In this document: piece by piece, positions 7,718 through 16,548 of the stretch | Layout: each line of letters begins with the position of its first letter | How positions within the stretch are numbered: position 1 is the first letter of the stretch | NCBI GenBank assembly: GCA_963665015.2 | Contig: CAXXSY010000004.1 | Span: 1,984,001-2,048,000 of the forward strand | Direction of reading: 5' to 3' | Origin: G963662655 sp963665015 | GTDB taxonomy: Bacteria > Cloacimonadota > Cloacimonadia > Cloacimonadales > JAIOQZ01 | DNA: 64,000 nt | Translations under genes and position numbers: made by a program | The notes under the pieces: model-generated | Databases searched by the model: none | What the model was told of the DNA's origin: nothing | The model's input: the letters and a program-made list of their open reading frames with translations, nothing else

Positions 7718-8848
7718 ATGGAAGCTTACATTGTCGATGTCGCGGCATTTCTGCCCAACGAACCGATTGGCAACGATCGGATCGAAGACATTTTAGGGCG
7801 TATCGACGGGATATCGTCCCGCACACGCCGAATTATTCTGCGCAACAACGGTATCAAACAACGTTACTACGCGATCGATCCCGAGTCGGGCAACTTCACG
7901 CACGATAACGCCCAACTCGCGGCCGAGGCGATCCGCAGACTCGAAAACACGGCGGAAGTCGATCTGATCTGCTCCGGTACTTCAACACCCGATACGGTCA
8001 TGCCGGGCATCGGGCCACTGGTACACGGCTACCTCGGCTGGAAACCGATGCACGTGATGAGCACCGCAGGCCAGTGCCTGGCGGGTGTCACCGCATTCAA
8101 CTACGCCGCAATGAGCGTCTCCACGGGCAACACGCAATGCGCCGTCGCCACCGGCTCCGAGATGTGCTCCACCTTCCTGCGCGCCGATTTTTTGAAGCGA
8201 TTCCGCGGAAACGACGTCGATCTGGAGAAGCAGCCCGAAATGGCGTTCGGGATCGACTTTCTGCGCTGGATGCTCTCCGACGGCGCCGGCGCTGTCATGA
8301 TTCGGAGCAAACCGCGACCGGACGGTCTCTCGCTGAAAATCGACTGGAGCGACCTGCACTCTTACGCAGGCGAAATCGAGACCTGCATGTATGCCGGCGC
8401 GATCAAGACCGAAGACGGAAGAATGGAGGGCTGGCGTACCGCGCCATCGCTCATGGACGCTGTAAAAAACGACTACTTCCCCATCAAGCAGGACGTCAAG
8501 CTGCTCAACAAGTGGATTCCCGAGATCGGCGTGAACCGCGCGCTCAAGACATCCATCGAGCGACACGATCTCAACGCGGACGATTTCGACTGGTTCCTGC
8601 CTCACTACTCGTCCGAATATTTCCGGAAAATCCTGTTCGAGCGTATGCACGAAATCGGATTCCCCATACCGTACGAAAAATGGTTCACGAACCTCACCTA
8701 TAAAGGTAACACGGGCGCCGCGTCGATCTTCATCATCCTCGAAGAGCTTTATCACTCCGGTAAACTCGAGAAGGGTCAGAAGATTCTCTGCTTCGTTCCG
8801 GAGAGCGGCAGATTCTCGATGGGATACATGCAGTTGACGGTGATGTAA
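7718..8848 (+). CDS. 3-oxoacyl-ACP synthase III-like thiolase-fold enzyme
   Basis: Protein of 376 residues of the FabH/KASIII group, which condenses an acyl-CoA or acyl-ACP starter with an extender. The triad appears intact: Cys120 in TAGQCLAG, His296 in FLPHYSS and Asn331 in KGNTGAAS. It is longer and divergent compared with housekeeping FabH (about 320 residues), and it resembles specialised KASIII proteins such as those making dialkylresorcinols. It is coupled to the upstream B12 radical SAM gene (TAA immediately followed by ATG). No ACP or reductase genes are adjacent, so it must use carrier proteins from elsewhere, for example the ACP at 34971. Family secure, product unknown. Confidence 0.85.
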   Translation: MEAYIVDVAAFLPNEPIGNDRIEDILGRIDGISSRTRRIILRNNGIKQRYYAIDPESGNFTHDNAQLAAEAIRRLENTAEVDLICSGTSTPDTVMPGIGPLVHGYLGWKPMHVMSTAGQCLAGVTAFNYAAMSVSTGNTQCAVATGSEMCSTFLRADFLKRFRGNDVDLEKQPEMAFGIDFLRWMLSDGAGAVMIRSKPRPDGLSLKIDWSDLHSYAGEIETCMYAGAIKTEDGRMEGWRTAPSLMDAVKNDYFPIKQDVKLLNKWIPEIGVNRALKTSIERHDLNADDFDWFLPHYSSEYFRKILFERMHEIGFPIPYEKWFTNLTYKGNTGAASIFIILEELYHSGKLEKGQKILCFVPESGRFSMGYMQLTVM

Positions 8849-8861
8849 GCCCTCACCCCGA

Positions 8862-8885
8862 CCCTCTCCCATAAATGGGCGAGGG
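8862..8885 (+). repeat. CCCTC/GAGGG hairpin after KASIII-like gene
   Basis: Stem CCCTC-T-CCCA, loop TAAA, TGGG-C-GAGGG, 14 bp after the gene. There is no T-run, so it is an uncertain terminator; it may simply be a dispersed GC-rich hairpin. Confidence 0.5.
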
Positions 8886-8892
8886 AGATATA

Positions 8893-9125
8893 AGGATGCT
8901 CGTTCGGAGACCGAGCGCTACAGTATCAGGAGCGCGGACGTCCCCGTCCGCATCTCTCGTAGGCGCCGACCTCATGCTTCTCTCTCGTAGGTGCCGACCT
9001 CGCCTTTATTTCTCGTAGGCACCGACCTCGCCTTTTATTTCTCGTAGGCGCCGACCTCGCCTTTTATTTCTCGTAGGCGCCGACCTCGCCTTTTATTTCT
9101 CGTAGGCGCCGACCTCCGGGCGGCG
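8893..9125. repeat. Hairpin repeats and 29-bp tandem array
   Basis: Starts with a GCTCG...CGAGC hairpin (8899-8918) and a GCGGACG/CGTCCGC hairpin (8934-8951) that has the short loop TCCC and no insertion. Then come six units starting CTCGTAGG at 8956, 8984, 9012, 9041, 9070 and 9099 (28, 28, 29, 29, 29 bp apart). The last unit ends with the complete ACCTCCGGGCGGCGT form seen elsewhere. It ends 20 bp before the methyltransferase start. Confidence 0.85.
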
Positions 9126-9144
9126 TAAACAAACAGGAATAACT

Positions 9145-9894
9145 ATGAACACAGACTGGAACAGTTTTGCTGAACTGTACGAATGGGAATTCAAGCAGGT
9201 CTGCACAAGACAGAAACACGACGTTGGAATGTGGCTGGAACTGGCCGACGAATTCGGTGATCCGATCCTGGAACTCGGCTGCGGAAGCGGCCGTATCACA
9301 AAACCACTACTGGAAAAAGGCTACAAAATCACCGCCATCGATTCGTCGCAGACCATGATCGACCGCATGGGGACGCACCCCAATCTCACCCCACTCTGCG
9401 CCGACATGACCGGTTTCGCGCTGGACGAGGCTTTCCCCTACGCTTTCATCAGCTATTCGTCGTTCCAGCTTCTTCACTCGCTCGAAGAACAGATGCTCTG
9501 CCTGCGCAACGTCCGTAGGCACCTTCAGTCCAACGGCATCCTCGCGCTCGACCTCTGCCCCGTCGTGATCGACGGAGAACGAGCCGACACACCGCAGCAC
9601 CTCTTCACCGCGTCCTGGGACGAAAAGAACGCCGTCGTCGCCTGCTACACATCGTGGCAGGACGACCCCGTCTTCAAGACACGCACCTGGAACGACCGCT
9701 ACGATATCTTCTACCGCAACGGCGAAACCGAAACATTCCACAACACCATCACGCTGAAGGAAATCGATCCGGACACCATGCGGCTGCTCCTGATGATCTG
9801 CGGTTTCCGGCTCGAAAACGTCTTCGGTTCCTTCGACTTCGGCCCTCTGACCACCGAATCCCACAACATGATCATCATCGCACGACGAATATGA
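9145..9894 (+). CDS. Class I SAM-dependent methyltransferase
   Basis: Protein of 249 residues. Motif I is at residues 41-50 (ILELGCGSGR) and the acidic end of the next strand is in ITAIDSSQTMI, typical of small-molecule class I methyltransferases. Substrate not predictable. It ends with ATGA, where its stop overlaps the start of the PBP4-like gene by 4 bp, so the two are translated as a pair. The pairing with a cell-wall enzyme may be incidental. A repeat array lies directly upstream and may contain its promoter or leader. Confidence 0.85.
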   Translation: MNTDWNSFAELYEWEFKQVCTRQKHDVGMWLELADEFGDPILELGCGSGRITKPLLEKGYKITAIDSSQTMIDRMGTHPNLTPLCADMTGFALDEAFPYAFISYSSFQLLHSLEEQMLCLRNVRRHLQSNGILALDLCPVVIDGERADTPQHLFTASWDEKNAVVACYTSWQDDPVFKTRTWNDRYDIFYRNGETETFHNTITLKEIDPDTMRLLLMICGFRLENVFGSFDFGPLTTESHNMIIIARRI

Positions 9895-11264
9895 AACGAA
9901 TCCTTTTACCGCTCATCCTGATCCTGACTTGCGGTCTCTATGCCGTGAGATTCGACTACAAGCCTGCAAAGAAATCCAACATCGCCTACATCGTTTATTG
10001 CCTGGAGGACGACGAGACCGTCCTGGAGCACAATCCCGAGAAATCGTTTCGGTTCGCGTCCAACCTGAAGCTGCTCACATCGCTGGCAGCACTGCACTAT
10101 CTCGGAACAGGTTACCGCTATCAGACGCGCTTCGCCTTCGATCCCGATAAAAACACCCTCTACATCAAGGGCGGCGGCGATCCGACCACTGTGATCGAGG
10201 ATTTTGACGATTACCGTTACTGGTTCGGCGTGAAGGGGATCACCGGCATCAATACGGTCGTTGTGGATGACTACTGGATTGGAAAAGACGGGTACAGACC
10301 GGTCGAGGGCATCGAGGAAACGGGTGATCGATCCTACCTCGCCTATGCGTCAAGCCTGTCGCTCAATTACAACTGCATAACACTTTCGATCACGCCCGGA
10401 AAGACCGGCAAACTCGCAAACATCTTCCTGCGCACACCCGGAAACTACTTCACCATCGACAACCAGATTGCAACGACCGCCGGGAAAAACCGCCGATTGC
10501 GCGTCAGCTCCGTCGATAACGGCTCGGGCAACACACTCATGCTGCGCGGCAAGATCGGCTCCGAGCGACCGCGACCATCGACCTTCTCCCGCATTATCCA
10601 CCACCCGACCGAGCACTATATCGAAACTCTTCTTCACGTGCTGGGGAACGATCCGGTACCAATCATTCGAAAGACGTTGCCCGACTCGCTGTTCCTGCGC
10701 GAGGATATGGTTCTGCACAGCCACTTTTCGAAACCGCTACGGGACATCGTGGAGACCATGAACATCTGGTCGTCCAATCTGATCGCGGAGACGCTCAAAT
10801 ACACCATCGGCGATGCGCTTGAAAATGATCCGGAAAAAGGATTGGATGCGATCAAGTCGTTTGCGCAAAACGAGCTCGGGCACGAGATCGGAATCGTCAA
10901 TGGCTCCGGACTGGGCAACAGCGCCAACCACCTCACCGCATCGCTCTTCATGGACGTGATGAAGTACGCCTGCAACGATCCGCAACTCAAGATCGATTTC
11001 CTGTCCTCGCTGCCGGTCTATGGCGAGGAAGGTACGCTCGTTGATACGCCCGGATTCGAGGACAGCACGGTGATCATCCGCGCCAAGACGGGTCTCCTGA
11101 GCGACGTTGCCGCCATGACGGGCATGATGGTCGCGGACAACGGCAAGAGCTACCTCTTCACCTTCGTCGTGAACGAATACCCCGAGATCGCCGAGTACGA
11201 CCGCGTCTATTTTCGCAACCGATTCGTTGGCGATATCCTCAAGTATTTGAATGGCTTGAAGTAG
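9891..11264 (+). CDS. dacB: D-alanyl-D-alanine carboxypeptidase/endopeptidase, PBP4 (S13) type
   Basis: Protein of 457 residues that trims or cuts peptidoglycan cross-links in the periplasm. The start at 9891 overlaps the methyltransferase stop (ATGA) and gives a clear signal peptide (KRILLPLILILTCGLYA). The open frame continues upstream only as a shadow. S13 motifs: SxxK at Ser57-Lys60 (FASNLKLL), the SxN region in NGSGLGNSANHL, and KTG in RAKTGLL. The length fits the DacB/PBP4 family. The gene symbol is assigned by family resemblance. Confidence 0.87.
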   Translation: MKRILLPLILILTCGLYAVRFDYKPAKKSNIAYIVYCLEDDETVLEHNPEKSFRFASNLKLLTSLAALHYLGTGYRYQTRFAFDPDKNTLYIKGGGDPTTVIEDFDDYRYWFGVKGITGINTVVVDDYWIGKDGYRPVEGIEETGDRSYLAYASSLSLNYNCITLSITPGKTGKLANIFLRTPGNYFTIDNQIATTAGKNRRLRVSSVDNGSGNTLMLRGKIGSERPRPSTFSRIIHHPTEHYIETLLHVLGNDPVPIIRKTLPDSLFLREDMVLHSHFSKPLRDIVETMNIWSSNLIAETLKYTIGDALENDPEKGLDAIKSFAQNELGHEIGIVNGSGLGNSANHLTASLFMDVMKYACNDPQLKIDFLSSLPVYGEEGTLVDTPGFEDSTVIIRAKTGLLSDVAAMTGMMVADNGKSYLFTFVVNEYPEIAEYDRVYFRNRFVGDILKYLNGLK

Positions 11265-11350
11265 GCATCCCCGCATATTCGGGTAAACAGCGCGGACGAT
11301 CCATTTTCTGTTGTTGGGGCAGGTCTCTTCCTCCCCGGGATATGACAGAA

Positions 11351-11378
11351 AAACCCCGACAACAAACGCTGCCGGGGT
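11351..11378 (-). terminator. Terminator for the tldD-tldE operon
   Basis: On the minus strand ACCCCGGC...GTCGGGGT is followed by TTTTTCTG, 20 bp beyond the stop of the minus-strand TldE gene. The convergent dacB gene may also use the stem. Confidence 0.75.
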
Positions 11379-11398
11379 AACATTCTATTTTCGATTGA

Positions 11399-12730
11399 TT
11401 AGTTGCTGATGCTGAGCCTTGCGACCAGCGTGGATGACGTACCGACCGAGCCGAGGCTGAATCGGAAGTCGTTGGCGATCAGTTCCACGTTCTTGAGCAT
11501 ATCCAGGAAGTTACCGGAGATGGTGAACTGCTGGATCGCGTGTTTCTTCACACCCTTTTCGTACAGGTAACCCTCCGCGGAGAGCGAGAAGTCGCCCGAG
11601 ATATCGTTGGCACCGGAGTGAAGCCCGGCGAGTGAAACGATCTCGATGACCTTGTCGTGCTTGGCGAAGAGCGCGTCGCGGTTAACCTTGCCTTGCTTGA
11701 TATAGAGGTTCGAGGGCGAGACGGTCAGATTACCCTTGTAGCTGCGGCTGCCGTTACCGGTCGATTGCTTTCCTTCTTTCGCGGCAGTCTGCGTATTGTA
11801 GAGCAGGTTTTTCAGCGTGCCCTTCTCGACCAGAACCGTAGTCTGCGACGGATAGCCTTCGTAGTCGAAGGGACGACTCGACTGTCCACCCGGATAAAGG
11901 GCGTCGTCGATGATCGTCACGTGGTGATTCGCGATCACCTCACCGATCTTGCCGGCAAGAAGCGACTGTCCTTCCTGCACCCGCTTCGAACTGAAGATGT
12001 TCGAGAATGTCGAGAGCATGGACGACATGGAGTCGTTGTCGAACACGACCGGGTAGGTTCCCGGCGGAATCGGCTTCGGGTTGAGCAGCTCGATCGCCTT
12101 GTTGACGGTGCAACGCGCCAGCATTTCGGGATCGATGTCACGGAAATCGCGCGTGGTGATATAGTCGCCGTAGGACTGCTTGTCATCGCCGTCTTTCACC
12201 AGCACGGCAACAAACATCGTCGCCAGATTGGCCTTGTATTCCTTGCTCAATCCTTTGGTGTTGGCGATCTTGATATAGTGATAGCCGTCGCCGTACATAC
12301 AGTGGGAGACACTGAACACGCGCTTGTCGAAAGCTTTGGCGATGCGCTCCAGTTCCTTGGTGCAGCGGATTTTCTCTTCGATGTCGATATCGTCCAGCTC
12401 AGCCGTGTAGATATCCAGATTCTCTTCCGAATCCGGATACTCACTCAGCAGCACGACGCCTTCATCATCGAGGTACTTGCTGTTCTCGATCGCTTCGTTG
12501 ACGATCATCTCGAATGCCTCGTCGCTGAATTCCTCCGTGTAAGCGTATCCGACTTTACCATCCTTGATGATGCGTATTCCGATACCCTTGTCGTCCGCGT
12601 AGTCGAACGATTCGATTTCCTGATCGTGCACACGAACGCGGAACGATTTCCCGAGCGAGAGCATGATCTCGACGTCGTCCGCTCTATCTTTGGCCAATTG
12701 GAAGATTTTCTCGAATTCTTTTGAATACAT
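11399..12730 (-). CDS. pmbA: TldE/PmbA-family metalloprotease subunit
   Basis: Protein of 443 residues, the non-catalytic partner of TldD in the heterodimeric Zn protease that degrades unfolded peptides and matures some peptides. I start it at 12730, which has AAGGAG a few bases upstream inside the end of tldD; the frame extends further but only through tldD. It has no HExxxH, as expected for the E subunit. It begins one base after the tldD stop, so the complex is made from one message. Confidence 0.88.
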   Translation of the reverse strand: MYSKEFEKIFQLAKDRADDVEIMLSLGKSFRVRVHDQEIESFDYADDKGIGIRIIKDGKVGYAYTEEFSDEAFEMIVNEAIENSKYLDDEGVVLLSEYPDSEENLDIYTAELDDIDIEEKIRCTKELERIAKAFDKRVFSVSHCMYGDGYHYIKIANTKGLSKEYKANLATMFVAVLVKDGDDKQSYGDYITTRDFRDIDPEMLARCTVNKAIELLNPKPIPPGTYPVVFDNDSMSSMLSTFSNIFSSKRVQEGQSLLAGKIGEVIANHHVTIIDDALYPGGQSSRPFDYEGYPSQTTVLVEKGTLKNLLYNTQTAAKEGKQSTGNGSRSYKGNLTVSPSNLYIKQGKVNRDALFAKHDKVIEIVSLAGLHSGANDISGDFSLSAEGYLYEKGVKKHAIQQFTISGNFLDMLKNVELIANDFRFSLGSVGTSSTLVARLSISN

Positions 12731-12731
12731 G

Positions 12732-14120
12732 TCAATTCTCCTTTCTGCCACCGACGACAATTTCGTCGATCTTGACCGCGGGTTGTCCCACGCTTGTCGG
12801 CACGCTGCCGCTGACAGAGCCGCACATGCCGGCTGCAAAGTCGAGATTGTCCGCGACCATGCTGATCTTGTGCAGGATCGCGGGGCCGTTTCCGATGAGG
12901 GTCATGCCGCGAACCGGTTCGGCGATCTTGCCGTTTCTGACCATGTAGCCTTCGGCGACCGCGAAGTTGAAATTACCGGTTCCGGGCTGTACCGATCCGC
13001 CGCCCATCTTCTTGGCGTAGATGCCGTAATCGATGGAGGCGAGCAGATCGTCCAGCTTGCTCTTGCCGGGTGCGATAAATGTATTGCGCATACGGGACGC
13101 AGGCGCGTACTTGTACGACTCGCGGCGTCCACTGCCTGTGCAGTCGCAACCGGTTTTCTGGCTGCCGATGCGATCGACCATGAACGATTTAAGGATTCCG
13201 TCTTCGATCAGAACCGTCTTCTTGGTCGGCATGCCTTCGTCATCGACATTTTCCGAGCCCCACAGGTTGGGAATAGTACCGTCGTCGATGGCTGTCACCA
13301 CCGGGTGAGCGATCTTCTTTCCGAGTTGGTCGGAGAATACCGATACGCCCTTGGCGACCGAAGTAGTCTCGAGTCCGTGTCCGCAGGCTTCGTGGAAGAT
13401 CACGCCGCCGAAGCCGTTGTCGATCACGGCCGGGAATTTCCCGCTGGGCGCGTAGTCCGCTTCCAGCATGGTGATCGCGCGTTGCGATGCCTGTGTTCCG
13501 AGCTCTTCGGGATCGAGTCCGCGGAAGAACTCGTAACCGATCAGAGCGCCCGGGCTTTCCGAGCCGGTCTGCATCTCGCCGTTTTTCTCGGCGATCGAGG
13601 TCGCGCGGATGCGTGAGTAATGCCGATCGTCTTCCACGAGGAGTCCCTCGCTGTTGGCGATCAGGACGTGCTGCATGCGCTCGTAGATGCCGAGGTCGGC
13701 CTGCACGATCTTGTCGCTGTATGCGCGAGCGTGCTTGTTGATCTTTTGAAGCAGTTCGATCTTCTCTTTCTTGGCGATGTCGTTCGCCATAATCTCGTAG
13801 GGATGCAGGTCTTTGTAGTCGAGGCGGGTGAGGTCGAGCGCTTTCACGCGACAGTCGCTGCGGGCAGCTTTACTGACAGCATCCGCCGCCGCCAGGAGAG
13901 ATGCCTCCGTAAGGTCGTTCGTGTAAGCGTATATCGCGAGAGATCCGTAGATCACGCGAATACCGGCGCCGTAGTCCCTGCCCACGATGGATTGTTTTAC
14001 CTTGCTGTCGTTGAAGTTGATATTGGACTGATACTGGTTCTCCACGAACAGCTCAGCAAAATCCGCTCCACGAGACAGCGCTTGATCGATCACCTTTTCG
14101 ATAAGTGGTCTTGGTAGCAT
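12732..14120 (-). CDS. tldD: TldD-family zinc metalloprotease
   Basis: Protein of 462 residues, the catalytic half of the TldD/TldE protease. The zinc site HEACGHG (HExxxH) lies near residue 250, preceded by VIDNGFGGVIF. A Shine-Dalgarno GGAGG precedes the ATG. Downstream tldE follows after one base. In enterobacteria the complex processes microcin B17 and the CcdA antitoxin; no such substrate gene is visible here. Confidence 0.92.
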   Translation of the reverse strand: MLPRPLIEKVIDQALSRGADFAELFVENQYQSNINFNDSKVKQSIVGRDYGAGIRVIYGSLAIYAYTNDLTEASLLAAADAVSKAARSDCRVKALDLTRLDYKDLHPYEIMANDIAKKEKIELLQKINKHARAYSDKIVQADLGIYERMQHVLIANSEGLLVEDDRHYSRIRATSIAEKNGEMQTGSESPGALIGYEFFRGLDPEELGTQASQRAITMLEADYAPSGKFPAVIDNGFGGVIFHEACGHGLETTSVAKGVSVFSDQLGKKIAHPVVTAIDDGTIPNLWGSENVDDEGMPTKKTVLIEDGILKSFMVDRIGSQKTGCDCTGSGRRESYKYAPASRMRNTFIAPGKSKLDDLLASIDYGIYAKKMGGGSVQPGTGNFNFAVAEGYMVRNGKIAEPVRGMTLIGNGPAILHKISMVADNLDFAAGMCGSVSGSVPTSVGQPAVKIDEIVVGGRKEN

Positions 14121-14290
14121 GGTTCCTCCAAGTCATTTCAATCTTTGGTCACAACTTCGAGGGAACTCGCCATCCGTCAAGGAATTCGTGATCTTCTTTG
14201 TGGGTCGATACTTGAATCGTGCGATAATTCTTTATTGTTCAACAGCTGTTTACCGCCTCTGGATTGGTGTAGAAAGGATGATGCAAGCAA

Positions 14291-14319
14291 TAAAAAAAGC
14301 GGCCGATCGCTCAGCCGCT
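14291..14319 (-). terminator. Terminator after the porin gene
   Basis: On the minus strand AGCGGC, a 10-base loop, GCCGCT, then seven T residues, 21 bp past the porin stop. Confidence 0.85.
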
Positions 14320-14339
14320 CTATATTGGTCAGATGGTTT

Positions 14340-15833
14340 TTACCACTTTGTTTCCGCGCCGACGACAAAGCCCATCGCCGCATCTTCGCCAAATGAGTAA
14401 TTTCCGTCTTTCATCTTGTAGGGATATTTCGAGTTTGGCATAACATATCCGAATGTGGCATAGAGGCATGTTTTCTTGGCCATCTGGTAGTCGAGGTTAA
14501 GATCGAATTCGCTCCACATGGTCTCGCCTGAGATCTTGGTATCGTCCGCAGTATCCTTGGTCGCGTAGAAGTTCGAGGAGTTGTCCTGGAACATGAAGTA
14601 GTCGAAACCAAAGCGCAGGTCTTTGATCATCGTGACGCCGGCGCCGATGTTGAACATGGTAAGACCGGTGTAGTTCTTGCTACTTGAGCCGTCTGCTTTC
14701 GTACCCTTGAACAGCGGAAGAGTTACGTTGTAGTCCATGTAACCCATTTCGCGGTTACCGAGTCCGATACCCTGCCAGCCTTCGTTTTCTTCGCCTGTTT
14801 TCTTATCATCACCAGAGAGGATCATGATTTCAAGATTCGCGTCGATGACCATTTCACTGACTTCCTTCTCAAAATCGGTTCCCAGATCAAGGAGGTAACC
14901 GGAATAAGTCTTATCCTCGTAACCGCCATTATCGTTCTGATAGCCTTTTTCTTCTGCACCGGTCTGGATAGCAGCTTCGATGTAAGGCGTGATCATACCT
15001 TCCATCAGCGTGAAATCACCACGAACGCCGAGGATATTGATCATATCCACAGCAGATTCGTCTGCTTTCTTGGGATCGGTGTCTGCTTCAGCAGTCACGT
15101 CGGTGCTGTACTGTATCCAGTAATAAACATTGAAGTCAACCATGTCGGCAACGCTGTCCATACCGCCGTTCAAACCGTAGAGCCATTGCTGACACGATTC
15201 ATCCACATGCTCCAGATTTTCGTGCTGTTCGCGGATAATATAATGCATGTTGACTTCGCCGTTATCGAAGTTGTAGCCAATTCTCCAGCCATCAACCTTG
15301 TCTTTATCCGACATAACATTGCCGGTTCCATACTTGTAAACCTTGCGACCGATCTCACCATTCAGTCCGTCAACGAAGATTTTCTTGAAACCGATGTAAG
15401 CTTCCTGAAGTCTCGGCGAGGAATCTTCAATGTTGTCGTCTTCCTGGTTTGAGCCGAAGGTCATCCATTTGTTTCCATCGGTTACCCAGCCGTTATCATC
15501 GGTATCCTTTTTCTCATCTTCGTCCATCGCATCGCTTTCGAATCGAGTTTTAATCACGGCACTGATATCTTCGGTGATCTTGGTTGTGAAGTTCAGATCT
15601 ACACGGGCACGTCCGTAATTTGCTGTGTCGTTGCCCTTTGTTACATATGAAGTGTCGGCAGTGCTATACTTGGAATCGAAATCAGTGAAATCATCCATGT
15701 TGTTCTCAGTAATGAGCTCCATGGTGATACGACCACCGAACTTGAACTGCGGATAATCTTTGTCCCCAGCGACGAGAACGGAAGTAATCGCCATCAAGCC
15801 GATTACAATGACGAAAAGGGTAATTTTCTTCAT
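14340..15833 (-). CDS. Putative outer-membrane beta-barrel porin
   Basis: Protein of 497 residues. The start at 15833 is chosen because it follows AGGAGG and begins a clean signal peptide (MKKITLFVIVIGLMAIT, cleavage after about residue 22). The mature part is rich in alternating hydrophobic/aromatic strands and acidic turns (many Asp and Asn) and ends in Trp, typical of outer-membrane barrels. RITMELITENNMDDF near the N-terminus looks like a first strand. Probably a general or phosphate/sugar porin; substrate unknown. It is transcribed alone, with its own terminator and a TTGACA promoter candidate upstream. Confidence 0.75.
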   Translation of the reverse strand: MKKITLFVIVIGLMAITSVLVAGDKDYPQFKFGGRITMELITENNMDDFTDFDSKYSTADTSYVTKGNDTANYGRARVDLNFTTKITEDISAVIKTRFESDAMDEDEKKDTDDNGWVTDGNKWMTFGSNQEDDNIEDSSPRLQEAYIGFKKIFVDGLNGEIGRKVYKYGTGNVMSDKDKVDGWRIGYNFDNGEVNMHYIIREQHENLEHVDESCQQWLYGLNGGMDSVADMVDFNVYYWIQYSTDVTAEADTDPKKADESAVDMINILGVRGDFTLMEGMITPYIEAAIQTGAEEKGYQNDNGGYEDKTYSGYLLDLGTDFEKEVSEMVIDANLEIMILSGDDKKTGEENEGWQGIGLGNREMGYMDYNVTLPLFKGTKADGSSSKNYTGLTMFNIGAGVTMIKDLRFGFDYFMFQDNSSNFYATKDTADDTKISGETMWSEFDLNLDYQMAKKTCLYATFGYVMPNSKYPYKMKDGNYSFGEDAAMGFVVGAETKW

Positions 15834-15888
15834 CTTTCCTCCTGTGTTGGATCTTTTGTTCCTGTATTTTCTCCGATGTTCTAAGCTA

Positions 15889-15912
15889 CGAAATTTGCGC
15901 GTCAACTGTCAA
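15889..15912 (-). promoter_or_regulatory. Candidate promoter of the porin gene
   Basis: On the minus strand TTGACA (15912-15907) is followed 18 bases later by TAGCTT. A second overlapping TTGACG...TAGAAC pair with 16-base spacing is also present. About 55-75 bp upstream of the porin ATG. Confidence 0.4.
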
Positions 15913-16118
15913 GAACGATTTTCCACTCAAACGCGCTTCACATCGAACATTCATGGTTACCGGGCTCGTGTTAGCTCTTGACAAACGACCCGTTAACGAA
16001 TCCTTATAAAATGGAACACAGGTAGATGTAATAACCTAATTGTTTACCGCACTATGGATTACGGCAAGAGATGGAAGTATGTGTTTTTCAGCAATTCATA
16101 GCGAATTCACTGTTATAC

Positions 16119-16147
16119 AAAAAGAACCGGAACATGAGCTCCGGTTC
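16119..16147 (-). terminator. Terminator after the zinc-ribbon gene
   Basis: Minus strand GAACCGG, a 10-base loop, CCGGTTC, then TTTTTG, 18 bp past the stop. Confidence 0.85.
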
Positions 16148-16164
16148 AGATATTCGAAAAATTT

Positions 16165-16344
16165 TTATTCCGCTGCTTTTTCTGGAAGCGCACGCTTGCG
16201 ACAAAGCTTGCAGACCTTGGTCTTCTTGTCGGCACCCTTCACTTCATAGAGAAGCTTGACGCCGGTACGTCCGCAAACCGGACATACGCCACGCGCGTGA
16301 TTCGGAAATTCGTTGAGTCCTTTGCCTCTATGTGCTTTCGCCAT
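16165..16344 (-). CDS. Small zinc-ribbon protein (59 residues)
   Basis: Short gene on the minus strand. It starts at 16344 after AAGAGGTG and encodes MAKAHRGKGLNEFP then two Cys pairs, CPVCG (residues 21-25) and CKLCRK (45-50), giving a C-x2-C...C-x2-C zinc ribbon, and it ends in a lysine/alanine tail. It is very basic, like a ribosome- or nucleic-acid-binding protein. It has its own promoter candidate (TTGACG, 16403-16408) and a strong terminator, so it is an independent, probably well-expressed unit. I do not know a name for it. Confidence 0.8.
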   Translation of the reverse strand: MAKAHRGKGLNEFPNHARGVCPVCGRTGVKLLYEVKGADKKTKVCKLCRKRALPEKAAE

Positions 16345-16379
16345 ATCATCACCTCTTCTTTAATATTCATACAGTATTT

Positions 16380-16408
16380 CAATAAAATGTAGCGTGCTCT
16401 CGCGTCAA
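16380..16408 (-). promoter_or_regulatory. Candidate promoter of the zinc-ribbon gene
   Basis: Minus strand TTGACG, 17-base spacer, TTATTG, about 36 bp upstream of the ATG. Confidence 0.4.
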
Positions 16409-16548
16409 GGATTATTTCAATGCCACGTGATGAAAACACCGTCCGACACTCATTATAATGTATAAGGATGATCTCATCACTTTATCAGGACGTCCGTCAT
16501 CAATTCTTCACCCACTTTTGATTTGACAGAAATTTTCAAGTCAGAAAC

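Noticed and set aside
8956..9125. CRISPR array
   Set aside because: The units are directly abutting with 28-29 bp period and no unique spacers, and there are no cas genes nearby.
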